Below, in pieces: positions 8,539-17,077 of a stretch of 64,000 bases of DNA (positions are counted from its first letter, which is position 1; the number at the start of each line of letters is the position of its first letter). The translations under genes and the position numbers were made by a program. Under the pieces are notes generated by a model. The model ran no database searches. It worked only from the letters and a program-made list of their open reading frames with translations, and was not told the DNA's origin. Source of the stretch: Rhizobium sp. WYCCWR10014 (GTDB taxonomy: Bacteria; Pseudomonadota; Alphaproteobacteria; Rhizobiales; Rhizobiaceae); contig NZ_LXFU01000029.1 of NCBI RefSeq assembly GCF_001657485.1, positions 372,001-436,000 on the forward strand. Reading direction: 5' to 3'.

Positions 8539-10149
8539 CTATTTCTGGCAGACATCCGTGCAGACGTAGAGGAACTGCTTTTGCAGGATGCCGCCGTTCG
8601 AAGGAACGACGCCGCCGGTATTGTCGCGCAGCAGCAGCGAGCGTGTCTGTTCCCCGAAGATGTAGAGCGGCATCTCGGTTGCAACGAGCTTCTGAACCTT
8701 GACATAGGCGGCTTTGACAGCGGCCGGATCGAGAGTGGAGCTGGCCTCTTTCAATGCAGCATCCATCTCCGCACTCTTGTACTGACCCCAGTTGAAAGCA
8801 CCGCCGGAACTCAGTAGGTTGGAAATGTTCGGCTCGGCACCGTTCGACACCAGCACCCCGCCTTCGACGCAGATGTCGAAGTCGAGCTGCGTCTTGCACC
8901 GCTGGATCAGCGAGGCCTGGTCGACCTCGACGATCTCAGCCGAGGCGCCCTCATAGCCGGTCAGCACCTGCTGGATGTAGGCGGCAAGACGCTTCAGGTC
9001 CGAGTTGGTATAGGTGACGATCTTGATCGAGAACGGCTTGCCGTCCGCCTTCAGAGCATCGAACAGTTCCTGCGCCTTCTTCGGATCATAGGCGGGCAGC
9101 GATGAAGCGCTGTCGAAATAGGGCGAATTCTCTCCAAAATAATTGCTGGGTGCCTTGTATCCGGGCATCTGCGTGAAGGCCTGCATCAGCCGCGCGCGGT
9201 CGATGGCGGAATAGAAGGCCTCGCGGGCGCGAACATCGGTGAAGATACCCTTGGCCTGGTTGAGATAGGCGCGGTTGATGCCGCGGATCGGGATCTCGCG
9301 GGTCGCAACCCCCGGCGCCGTTGCGTTCGAGCCGAACTGATAGGGATAACCGGCCATCATCGTTGCGCCGCCCTGCACGACGGTGGCGATGCGGCTGTTG
9401 GTTTCGGGAATGATCGCGAACTTGATCGTATCCAGATAGGGGCGCGGCTGATCCCAATAACCGGGATTGCGGGCCATGGTCATCGATATGCCCTGGTTCC
9501 ATTCGGTCAGCGTAAAGGCGCCGGCGCCCACCGGCTTGATGTCGGTCTTTTCCTTGGCGGCCTTCAATGCTGCCGGCGAGGCGATGAAGGGGCACAGCTC
9601 GGCGACTTGGGCTGCGAAATTGGCGTTCGGGGAGGACAGTTTGATCGTCAGCGTCTGCGGATCGACGACGGTGATCGCCTTGTTCCATGAGGATATGAAC
9701 GGCTGCGCCGGTGAAAGCGTGGCCGGATCGGCGGCGCGGTCCCAATTGTATTTGACGGCTTCGGCATCATAGGGCGTACCGTCCGTGAACTTCATGTCCT
9801 TGCGAAGCTTCAAGGTCCAGGTCACGGCGTCGGTGCTGGCCAGGCTTTCGGCCATGCCGCCGGTCACGACGCCCTTGTCGTTGACGTAGACGATAAAGCC
9901 GTAGACGGCGTCGAGCACATCCATCGGGCCGCCGGGATAGGTGCCGGCGGTGATCGCCGGATCCCAGCTCTTGATGTCCGAACCGTTGATGATGGTCATC
10001 GTGCCGCCGCTGACGGGCTTTTCCGTCTGCGCGATCGCGTGAGATGCGGCGAGCATCACGGGTGCGGCCGACGTCAGCGACAACAGCAAGGCGGCGGCGC
10101 CGCGCATGAACAGGCTCTGCAGCCTTCTGGAACGATTGTCTGACAACAT
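8539..10149 (-). CDS. ABC importer substrate-binding protein, family 5 (peptide/opine type)
   Basis: 536 residues, periplasmic. The N-terminus has arginines, then a hydrophobic stretch (GAAALLLSLTSAAPVMLAAS) ending near AIAQ, a Sec-type signal peptide. The mature start VSGGTMTIINGSDIKSWDP and MAESLASTDAVTWTLKLRKDM followed by KFTDGTP are family-5 landmarks (DppA/OppA). The start at 10149 is set by AAGGAGATAGAG 8 nt upstream; an earlier in-frame start has no ribosome site. It is encoded between UbiX and the PEP mutase-family gene, so the importer belongs to this pathway. The ligand cannot be read from the sequence; family 5 binds peptides, opines, oligosaccharides and other compounds. Confidence 0.92.
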   Translation of the reverse strand: MLSDNRSRRLQSLFMRGAAALLLSLTSAAPVMLAASHAIAQTEKPVSGGTMTIINGSDIKSWDPAITAGTYPGGPMDVLDAVYGFIVYVNDKGVVTGGMAESLASTDAVTWTLKLRKDMKFTDGTPYDAEAVKYNWDRAADPATLSPAQPFISSWNKAITVVDPQTLTIKLSSPNANFAAQVAELCPFIASPAALKAAKEKTDIKPVGAGAFTLTEWNQGISMTMARNPGYWDQPRPYLDTIKFAIIPETNSRIATVVQGGATMMAGYPYQFGSNATAPGVATREIPIRGINRAYLNQAKGIFTDVRAREAFYSAIDRARLMQAFTQMPGYKAPSNYFGENSPYFDSASSLPAYDPKKAQELFDALKADGKPFSIKIVTYTNSDLKRLAAYIQQVLTGYEGASAEIVEVDQASLIQRCKTQLDFDICVEGGVLVSNGAEPNISNLLSSGGAFNWGQYKSAEMDAALKEASSTLDPAAVKAAYVKVQKLVATEMPLYIFGEQTRSLLLRDNTGGVVPSNGGILQKQFLYVCTDVCQK

Positions 10150-10256
10150 CACTCTATCTCCTTTTTTTGAGTTCCCCTGGGGGAGTGATTGTGCGTCGTT
10201 GTTTTGCATGCGGTTGACATGATGGCCCGGCAGCTTTCAGCACTGCTCTTCATGGC

Positions 10257-10832
10257 TCAGTCGTTATGATCCTCCGTCCAGCGCCGAACCTTCGGATGAT
10301 GAAGCCCGAATTGATCCAGCGCACGCCCCACGGTCTGGTCGACCATTTCGGCGATTGATTTCGGCAGCGTGTAAAAGCTCGGCACCGGCGGCATGATGAC
10401 CGCGCCGCTGCGTGTTGCCTGGTCCATCAGCGCGATATGGCCCGCATGCAACGGCGTTTCCCGCACCATCAGCACCAGCCGGCGGCGTTCCTTCAGGCAG
10501 ACATCGGCGGCGCGCACGATCAGATCGTCCGCATAACAATGCGCGATCCCGCTCAGCGTCTTGATCGAGCATGGCGCAACCAGCATGCCGTCGCACTGGA
10601 AGGAGCCGGAGGCGATCGAGGCGCCGATATCGCCGTGGCTGTAGACCCGATCGGCGAGGCCACGGATTTCGTCCGCGGTCTTTCCCGTCCCTTCGGCCAG
10701 TGCCGTGCGGATCGCCGCGGGCGATATGACGAGATGCGTCTCGACATCGTCGAAATCCCGCAGCATCTCCAGCGCACGCAGTCCGTAGATTGCACCGGAA
10801 GCCCCTGATATGCCGATGATCAATCGCCTCAA
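10257..10832 (-). CDS. ubiX: Flavin prenyltransferase UbiX
   Basis: 191 residues. UbiX attaches a dimethylallyl group to FMN, producing the prenylated FMN needed by UbiD decarboxylases. Landmarks are RRLIIGISGASGAIYG at the N-terminus, VAPCSIKTLSGIAHCYADD, and LKERRRLVLMVRETPLHAGH. I place the start at the TTG at 10832: it gives the family-typical M-[KR]-R-L-I start and overlaps the ubiD stop as TTGA, echoing the ATGA overlaps elsewhere in this operon. Longer upstream frames lie inside ubiD. Pairing with ubiD makes a cofactor-supply role clear. Confidence 0.93.
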   Translation of the reverse strand: MRRLIIGISGASGAIYGLRALEMLRDFDDVETHLVISPAAIRTALAEGTGKTADEIRGLADRVYSHGDIGASIASGSFQCDGMLVAPCSIKTLSGIAHCYADDLIVRAADVCLKERRRLVLMVRETPLHAGHIALMDQATRSGAVIMPPVPSFYTLPKSIAEMVDQTVGRALDQFGLHHPKVRRWTEDHND

Positions 10833-12271
10833 ATCAGCATCTCCGGCTTGACGCGCAACAGCAGCTGGCGCATCCGTTCGTAGGAATCCGGCGGCGGAAG
10901 CGCCTTGTCGAACCCTTCCCTTCGATCGCCCGCCTTCATCGTGGCGTCGTAGCCGACCTTGGCGATCACGCCGCCGTCTTCCTGAGGCTCGGACCGGTCT
11001 GCCGGAAGGTCCGTGACGATGAGAATGTCGCGCTCCGCGCGCATGCGCGTCATCTTTGCCAATTCGACGGCATCGAGATCCCAAGGGTCGACATCGCTGT
11101 CGACGATCGTGATGTTCTTGACGATGCTGACCGCACCCCAGCAGATCGACATGATGCGGCGTGCCTGTCCCGGGCGGGGCGCATCGATCTGCACGACCAC
11201 GTTGTTCCGTCCGCTGCCTGATGCGGTGACGGCAACCTCGCCGACATTGAGAACGGACCGCCGGATGACGGCCTTGAGGCTGGCAGCGATCGGCACCGCG
11301 CCGAGATAGAGGTGCTCCATGTGGTAACCGGGCTCGATCACCTGCAACATCGCGTCGGAGCGGCAAGTCATGCATTCAAATCTGACGCGCACGCCGGAAC
11401 CGTAATCCTCGTACATTCCGTGATATTCGGAGACCAATCCTTCGAGGATCGGCTCGTCGATATGAATATGACCTTCGAGCACGATCTCCGCCTCTGCAGG
11501 CACGGCAAGATCGACAGACTTGCAGCGGGCAAGCCGCACCGGCTCGCCGAGCAGCGATCCGGCGCAGTGCATTTCATCGTCACCAAGCCCCAGATAGAAG
11601 CAGGCGGCAAGCTGAATGGCCGGATGCGCGCCGAGGACGACGGCGAAGGGGAGCGGCTCGCCTTTGGCGCCCGCCTTGCGGGCCATGATGGCGAGGTGAT
11701 GGTTCGGTGCAATTCCGATCATCGCCTCGTTCGGACCAAGCACCTTGATGCGGGCATAGGACGCGTTGCCCAAGCCCGTTTCAGGGTCACGCGCCACGAT
11801 CAGACCCGCGGTAATGTAAGGACCGGTTTCCTTGGAAAAGAACGTCGGGACTGGAAGCCGGGTTAGGATGTCGTCCTGGAAGAGCTGTTGCTGTACCGGC
11901 GCATCGTCCACGAAGACAGGCGGCACCGGAGAGGCGATCGAGGACAGCAACTTTTCCTGGATCTCGCTTTTCGCGACGTCAAGCGCCAGGGCGACACGAT
12001 CGAGATCCGACAGGACGTTGCCGAAGATCGGCATGTCGTGACCTTTGATGCGGTCGAGCCTCACCGCCGCCTTTTCATCGACGATGGAAAGAATGGCCGA
12101 CACGTCGTGGATCGGGTCGACTTCCTCCGAAATCACCAGTAGCTGACCGCGTCGGTCGAGTTCCTGAAGAATGCCTCGACAGGATTGATCGCTTTCGCTG
12201 CCGCGCATTGCGGCGTTGGCCGTCTGGGATGTCATGGCCGCGTTTTCAGGCGGATCAGGGCGATCATTCAT
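10829..12271 (-). CDS. ubiD: UbiD-family prenyl-FMN-dependent decarboxylase
   Basis: 480 residues. UbiD/Fdc enzymes reversibly decarboxylate aromatic or alpha,beta-unsaturated (aryl-acrylic) acids with prenylated FMN. The catalytic Arg region is NASYARIKVLGP; the two catalytic glutamates appear five residues apart in ILEGLVSEYHGMYEDYG (compare EGPFGEFTGYYG). The C-terminal VDSDVDPWDLDAVELAKMTR is also typical. It is adjacent to ubiX and lies in an operon with a transporter and an ammonia-lyase, so a catabolic role is more likely than ubiquinone synthesis (inference). A poorly conserved tail of about 25 residues precedes the family core. Confidence 0.92.
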   Translation of the reverse strand: MNDRPDPPENAAMTSQTANAAMRGSESDQSCRGILQELDRRGQLLVISEEVDPIHDVSAILSIVDEKAAVRLDRIKGHDMPIFGNVLSDLDRVALALDVAKSEIQEKLLSSIASPVPPVFVDDAPVQQQLFQDDILTRLPVPTFFSKETGPYITAGLIVARDPETGLGNASYARIKVLGPNEAMIGIAPNHHLAIMARKAGAKGEPLPFAVVLGAHPAIQLAACFYLGLGDDEMHCAGSLLGEPVRLARCKSVDLAVPAEAEIVLEGHIHIDEPILEGLVSEYHGMYEDYGSGVRVRFECMTCRSDAMLQVIEPGYHMEHLYLGAVPIAASLKAVIRRSVLNVGEVAVTASGSGRNNVVVQIDAPRPGQARRIMSICWGAVSIVKNITIVDSDVDPWDLDAVELAKMTRMRAERDILIVTDLPADRSEPQEDGGVIAKVGYDATMKAGDRREGFDKALPPPDSYERMRQLLLRVKPEMLI

Positions 12272-12424
12272 CCGGCAATCCTGTGAAAGTCATTTCCGAG
12301 CTGTTTGATGCGGCAAGTATCCGCCGCGGGCCGGAGGCTGGGTAGCTCGAAAATCATGAATTGGAGGATAGGAAAATCAGAATGCTCGGCGCATGAGCGC
12401 GATTCGACACGATATGTTTTTAGA

Positions 12425-14275
12425 TCACGCCTGTTGGCCGAAGACGGCGACGAGTGACTGGATCATCGTCCGTTCGGCCTCCGACAGCGTCCTTTCGCCG
12501 GAGAAAATCACCGAGAGGTTTCCGGCGATCACGTCTTCCGTAATCGACGCCGCGGTGAGGCGTCCGCTGCCGATGTCCTGCTGGACCGAGGACACCGGCA
12601 GGACCGTGCAGACCGGTAAGCGGCGGACCATGGCGATGGCCAATGGCAGAGAACCGACGTCCATGATGGGCTCGACACGCAGATGCCGCGCGCTGGCGGC
12701 TGCCATGAACGCCTGATGGATACTGAGATGCTTGATTCCGAGAACCAGCGGAAATCCGCAAACTTCGGCCAGTGGAATTTCCGTTCGGCCGGCAAGGTTC
12801 AAGGCCGGATTGGCAACGACCGAGAGGCGCTCGCTCGGTCCGAGATGGATCCGGGTCATCTGCGTCTGGACGGAACCGACAATAGCCAGATTGAGCTCTC
12901 CCGCGCGCACCTGATCGTGAAGCGCAGCGTTGGAACCTTCGATGATTCTCAGCCGGTATTCGGGATGGCCAAGGCGGGTTGCCGTCAGCGCCTGCGCCAC
13001 CTTGTCCGTCATGACGCTATCATGCCCCGAACTCGGCAGCATGCCGATTGAGATGGTCGCCTGAGTGTGGGCGGCAATATCCTGACTGGCCTTTAGAAGG
13101 CTGTCGATGCGCTCTTCGATCTCCAGGGTGAACGGAAGCAATGCCTTGGCGGCCTTCGTGCTCTCGGCACCGTTGCGCCGCCGTTCGAACAGGGGTTGCC
13201 CGACAACCGCCTCGATCTTCTGAATCTGGGTCGAAACGGAGGGTTGGGTGACATGCGCCGCGCGCGCCGCCGCCGAAATACCTCCGCTGAGGTGCGCAAG
13301 GTTGAAGTAGTGCAATTGACGTGCCGTCAACTGCGGCCGGAAGACGATATTGGCCTCCGTTGCCTCCAGATTTTTCTTGAGGTTACAAAGCAGGGCGGAC
13401 ACGACCGCCTGGTCCGGCCCGTTTGCGCGCACGCCCAAGGTGCTCGACAACGGCGGATCGAGGGGCTCCAGATGCAGGCGCGCAAGTCCGAGGCGGTCGG
13501 CGACCATACTGCGGGGCATCAGGAATCGCATTTGCGGAAACTCGTTGAGCAGCCGATGAAGGTCTGCCGGCTCTTCATCCATCAGGATCATGCGGTCGCG
13601 GATGCCATGCTCGTCCGCATATCGGGTGACGGCATCGCGAAGTGCCTGACGCATTTTCAAAATGACAAACTTCTGACTGGGGGAGCGAAGATCAACCGCG
13701 GCCTCCGCCGTTCCGACGGAAAGCCAGACCTCATCGTAAAAGGGCGTCATCGCAGGCAGGTTCGCAGATGGCACGCCGGTCATATAGCCGACTTCGATTT
13801 CCATCAAACCCGCGTTGCCCGGGATTTCCGCAGCTCCGTCATCAACAAGGGATTTTCCTCGCACGTCTGCAAACATCACGTCGATCAGCAGGTCGGGCCG
13901 CTCGCGTTCCATATCTTCGACGGTACGTCCGATCGCCTTCGAAAATCGGCCGATGGAGAAACTGAGATCGAGACGAATATCGATGCGAAGATGGTCCGTG
14001 TCCCCATTCCGCATCCGACGCACGAACCTTTCGCGATGAAGGATGGCCGTTGCCTGCTGAAACAGCCAGAAGGCTGCCGGTAAAGGACTGAGGTGACCGC
14101 TTTTGCGAATGAAGAGCTTGAGTTGAAGTTCATTTTCCAAAGTACGCAGACTTGATGTCAGCGCCGAAGGAGCAATCCCAAGCTCGCGCGCGGTCTCTGC
14201 CAGCGTCGGGCTCTGACAGGCCAGCACGAAATGGGCCAGTTGCTGGATTTCGATGCGCGGCGGATTTGTAATCAC
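12425..14275 (-). CDS. Double LysR regulator: two complete LysR-type proteins fused in one chain
   Basis: 616 residues. LysR-type regulators are normally about 300 residues with one N-terminal winged helix-turn-helix and one periplasmic-binding-like effector domain. Here the whole plan occurs twice: HTH 1 at about 9-66 (LAETARELGIAPSALTSSLR) with an effector domain to about 300, then HTH 2 at about 316-374 (AAARAAHVTQPSVSTQIQKI) with a second effector domain to the end. The frame is continuous with no stop, so it is a real fusion. The first codon is GTG with a weak ribosome site; an alternative start is not obvious. It lies 153 nt upstream of ubiD in the same direction and probably controls the operon. 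Confidence 0.9.
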   Translation of the reverse strand: MITNPPRIEIQQLAHFVLACQSPTLAETARELGIAPSALTSSLRTLENELQLKLFIRKSGHLSPLPAAFWLFQQATAILHRERFVRRMRNGDTDHLRIDIRLDLSFSIGRFSKAIGRTVEDMERERPDLLIDVMFADVRGKSLVDDGAAEIPGNAGLMEIEVGYMTGVPSANLPAMTPFYDEVWLSVGTAEAAVDLRSPSQKFVILKMRQALRDAVTRYADEHGIRDRMILMDEEPADLHRLLNEFPQMRFLMPRSMVADRLGLARLHLEPLDPPLSSTLGVRANGPDQAVVSALLCNLKKNLEATEANIVFRPQLTARQLHYFNLAHLSGGISAAARAAHVTQPSVSTQIQKIEAVVGQPLFERRRNGAESTKAAKALLPFTLEIEERIDSLLKASQDIAAHTQATISIGMLPSSGHDSVMTDKVAQALTATRLGHPEYRLRIIEGSNAALHDQVRAGELNLAIVGSVQTQMTRIHLGPSERLSVVANPALNLAGRTEIPLAEVCGFPLVLGIKHLSIHQAFMAAASARHLRVEPIMDVGSLPLAIAMVRRLPVCTVLPVSSVQQDIGSGRLTAASITEDVIAGNLSVIFSGERTLSEAERTMIQSLVAVFGQQA

Positions 14276-14489
14276 TGCGGGTCTATATCGGATTGCACAA
14301 GGGGCTTACCCGACTATGGCACACAAAGCGTTATACCGCACAAATATCAGCGCCGGCCCATTGCTTCCTCTTTGCCACCGAACCGACATGGTCGGCGTCG
14401 GACTTTGGTCGGGCGCAGCACTGGCGATCGAATGCCTGGACAGGCTTCCATTCCGATCATTCGCGATCGCCTGGACGACCCAAAAGACA
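14276..14489. other. Intergenic region between the double LysR gene and the cyclodeaminase-like gene
   Basis: 214 nt without a supported gene. It should carry the promoter of the double LysR gene (minus strand) and the end of the amino acid operon. I found no strong inverted repeat with a T-run. Confidence 0.4.
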
Positions 14490-15461
14490 TCAGCCGGCGA
14501 TCAAGACTGCCTCATACACCATCGTCGCGGCGGCAAGATCGGCCAACGCCGTTCCGACTGCCTTGTAGAGAGTGATTTCGTCATTGGAGGTCCGCGCTGG
14601 AACATCCCGGCGGCACAGCTCGTCAAGTGTCGCACGCACCGCATCTGTAGAAATGACGCCGGCCCTGATCGGCTGAACCAGATCGCCCGCTTCGTGAAGG
14701 GCTTCGTGCGTGTCGATATAGACAGACGAGCGCCGAAGTGCCTCGTCATCGGCCTCGCGCATCGCCGGGGTGAAGCCGCCGATCAGATCGACATGGGTGC
14801 CCGGCCGCAGCCATTCGCCCCGAATGAGCGGCGCGGTCGCCAGCGTCGCCGCGCTGACAATATCGGCCTGCCGCACTGCTGCTTCCAGATCCGTGACGGC
14901 AGTGGCCTGGAGCCCCTGTTGCCGGAGGCTCTGCGCCAGCCGTTCCGCATTGGCAGGATCGATATCCCAGATATCGACATGCGCGATCGGCCGGACGGCG
15001 CGGTAGGCATCGGGTATGAGGCTCGCGACGCGGCCTGCGCCGATCACCAGCAGACGGCATGCATCTTCTCGAGCAAGATAATCCGCGGCAAGGGCCGATG
15101 CCGCTACCGTGCGGCGCGCCGTGATCGTGTTTCCGTCAAGGAGCGCAAGCTGCATCCCGGTCCGGCCATCATAGAGCATGTAAGTCGAGGTCAAACCGGG
15201 AATGCCGCGCACCGTGTTGCCGGGAAAGACGGTGACGATCTTGATGCCAAGGTAGCGCTCCGACCGGTGCGTTTGATGCCAGGCAGGCATCAGAAGCAGC
15301 GTCGCATCCGGCTCGCCGCTATTGGCTATCGTGTGGTGATGCCGCACCGGCACGACACAGCCTTCGGCGAATGCTTGCCGCAGGGTCGCGACCAGCGGGC
15401 CGAAAGGTAGAAGCTCGCCCGTTGTCGGGGCATCGAGAATGCGAATTTGTGTGTGGGTCAT
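14490..15461 (-). CDS. Ornithine cyclodeaminase/mu-crystallin family protein
   Basis: 323 residues. Members convert ornithine to proline plus ammonia, or act as NAD(P)-dependent dehydrogenases or imine reductases on related amino acids. Visible landmarks are YLGIKIVTVFPGN, RRTVAASALAADYLAR, the Rossmann glycine motif VIGAGRVASL, and the C-terminal TLYKAVGTALADLAAA. A GAGAG site precedes the ATG. It is the last gene of a minus-strand set with an amino acid importer and an agmatinase/arginase-family enzyme, which fits ornithine produced from arginine or a guanidino compound being converted to proline. The exact substrate is uncertain because the family is broad. Confidence 0.85.
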   Translation of the reverse strand: MTHTQIRILDAPTTGELLPFGPLVATLRQAFAEGCVVPVRHHHTIANSGEPDATLLLMPAWHQTHRSERYLGIKIVTVFPGNTVRGIPGLTSTYMLYDGRTGMQLALLDGNTITARRTVAASALAADYLAREDACRLLVIGAGRVASLIPDAYRAVRPIAHVDIWDIDPANAERLAQSLRQQGLQATAVTDLEAAVRQADIVSAATLATAPLIRGEWLRPGTHVDLIGGFTPAMREADDEALRRSSVYIDTHEALHEAGDLVQPIRAGVISTDAVRATLDELCRRDVPARTSNDEITLYKAVGTALADLAAATMVYEAVLIAG

Positions 15462-15620
15462 TGATGCGATCTCTCAGTAAGTTCTGACTGCTGGATAAAG
15501 CGAATTCTCTGTGATTGAACGAGAGCCGCGTCGCCACTACGCGGTGCACCAGCTTTTCAACCGGCATCGGGCTCTTCGGACACTTCGTTGTGGTCGGAAT
15601 GCCGAGCAACTCGGCACCGC

Positions 15621-16268
15621 TCAGCCAAACGCCGCTTTCTTCTCCAGAAATCTGGCGTATTGCGTCAGCGGATAGCACAGGGCGAAGAAGATCACCGCGA
15701 CGAGACCGTAGACCTTGAAAGGTTCGAAGGTCGCGTTGTTGATGGCGTTGGCGGTTTTCAGCAGTTCGTCGAAGCCGAGGATCGAGGCCAGTGCGGTGCT
15801 CTTGATCAACTGGACCAAGAAGCCGACAGTCGGCGCGCGGGTGATCCGGAAAGCCTGCGGCAGGATGACAAGGCGAAGTTCGAGGAGACTATGCAAGCCC
15901 AGGCTGGCTGCAGCGTCCCATTGCCCGCGCGGCACCGCCTCGACGCCGCTCCGCCAGATTTCCGCAAGATAAGCGCTAGCATAGAACGTCAGGCCGCAGA
16001 CGGCGGCGGTCCAGGACTCGATCCGGAAACCGAGCATCGGCAGGCCGAAGAACATCAGAAACAGCTGCATGAGGAGCGGCGTTCCCTGAAACAGGGCAAT
16101 GTAGCCGGACGCGAAGCTGCGCGGCCAGCGCGTTTTCGATATGCGTGCAGACAGGATCGCCAGGCCAACGATCGCGCCGCCGGCAAAGGCTGCGAGCGAA
16201 AGCAGCAGGGTCCAGCGTGTCGCGAAGACAAGATTGCGCAGAATGTCCCAGAAGGTGAACTCAATCAT
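15621..16268 (-). CDS. Polar amino acid ABC importer permease 2 (HisM/GlnP type)
   Basis: 215 residues with about five membrane helices. The ATPase-contact segment is EAVPRGQWDAAASLGLHSLLELRLVILPQA, split here as EAVPRGQWDAAASLGL then LRLVILPQA. FQGTPLLMQLFLMFFGLP is typical of the HisMQ family. The start overlaps the stop of the other permease gene (ATGA), so the two form the transmembrane pair. No ATPase gene is found beside them. Confidence 0.9.
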   Translation of the reverse strand: MIEFTFWDILRNLVFATRWTLLLSLAAFAGGAIVGLAILSARISKTRWPRSFASGYIALFQGTPLLMQLFLMFFGLPMLGFRIESWTAAVCGLTFYASAYLAEIWRSGVEAVPRGQWDAAASLGLHSLLELRLVILPQAFRITRAPTVGFLVQLIKSTALASILGFDELLKTANAINNATFEPFKVYGLVAVIFFALCYPLTQYARFLEKKAAFG

Positions 16269-16933
16269 GTCAGACCGGCTCCCAGAAAACGGCGCTTCCC
16301 GGCGAAAAGGAGCCGGCGAAGTGCGGCGGACATCGAAAGGTAGATCAACGTCGCCACCAGATAGGTCTCGAAGGAGCGGAAGGTACGCGACTGAAGCAGA
16401 TCGGCCTCCTGCGCCAGTTCGCGGACCGATATTTGCGAAACAACCGCCGATTCCAGCATCATGATGATGATCTGGCTCGTCAGCGCCGGAAAGATGATGG
16501 CGATCGCTTGCGGCAGGATGATCTTGAAGAACACCAGCCGAGGCCTGAGGCCTAGTGCCTGCGCCGCCTCTTTCTGGCCTCTCGGTATGGCGTCGAGCCC
16601 GGCGCCGACCACCTCGATCGTGTAGGCCGCCATGTTGAGGGTCATGGCAAGGACGGCGGCAGTGATCGGATCGAGGCGAATGCCGAGGCTAGGCAAGCCA
16701 AAGAAGATGAAGAACAGCTGCACCAGGAATGGCGTGTTGCGCATGATTTCCACATACAGGCCGACGGCCTTGCGCAACCATGGATAAGGTCCCCGGCGCG
16801 CAGCCGCGCCGAGAATGCTGAGAACGATCCCGAGGACCGATGTGGAGACCGTCAGTGCAAGCGTCGTGCCTGCGCCATAAGCCAGAGCTCCCATTCCGTC
16901 CCAAAGCCAATTGAAATCGAGGCTGTATCTCAT
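16265..16933 (-). CDS. Polar amino acid ABC importer permease 1 (HisQ/GlnP type)
   Basis: 222 residues, inner membrane. MRNTPFLVQLFFIFFGLPSL and the EAA loop AIPRGQKEAAQALGLRPRLV mark the polar amino acid family. It lies 144 nt after the binding-protein gene with a stem-loop between them, and its stop overlaps the next start. The expected third component, an ATPase, is missing from the locus. Confidence 0.9.
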   Translation of the reverse strand: MRYSLDFNWLWDGMGALAYGAGTTLALTVSTSVLGIVLSILGAAARRGPYPWLRKAVGLYVEIMRNTPFLVQLFFIFFGLPSLGIRLDPITAAVLAMTLNMAAYTIEVVGAGLDAIPRGQKEAAQALGLRPRLVFFKIILPQAIAIIFPALTSQIIIMMLESAVVSQISVRELAQEADLLQSRTFRSFETYLVATLIYLSMSAALRRLLFAGKRRFLGAGLT

Positions 16934-17009
16934 CGCTTGTCCTTTGGAGCCGAATGATCCGGGCCGGGTCGGCCCGAAATCCCAATCCGCCTCTCAACCA
17001 AAGAATGGA

Positions 17010-17053
17010 AGCATGATGCCACCGCAATCGCTTGCAGTTTTCGGCATCATGCT
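17010..17053. repeat. Stem-loop between binding-protein and permease genes
   Basis: A perfect 11-bp inverted repeat, AGCATGATGCC / GGCATCATGCT, with a 22-nt interior lies 24 nt past the stop of the family-3 binding protein gene (minus-strand transcript). The arm sequence resembles a palindrome that recurs in rhizobial intergenic regions, so it may be part of a dispersed element as well as an mRNA-stabilising hairpin. Confidence 0.6.
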
Positions 17054-17077
17054 CTGGTGAGTGGGAGGCGGTGCTCG

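Noticed and set aside
10257..12271. ubiD/ubiX as ubiquinone biosynthesis genes
   Set aside because: They are embedded in an operon with an importer, an ammonia-lyase and a LysR regulator, which fits catabolism better.
12425..14275. Two adjacent LysR genes joined by a frameshift error
   Set aside because: The frame is continuous through the linker with no stop or shift in codon use, and both halves lie in the same frame.
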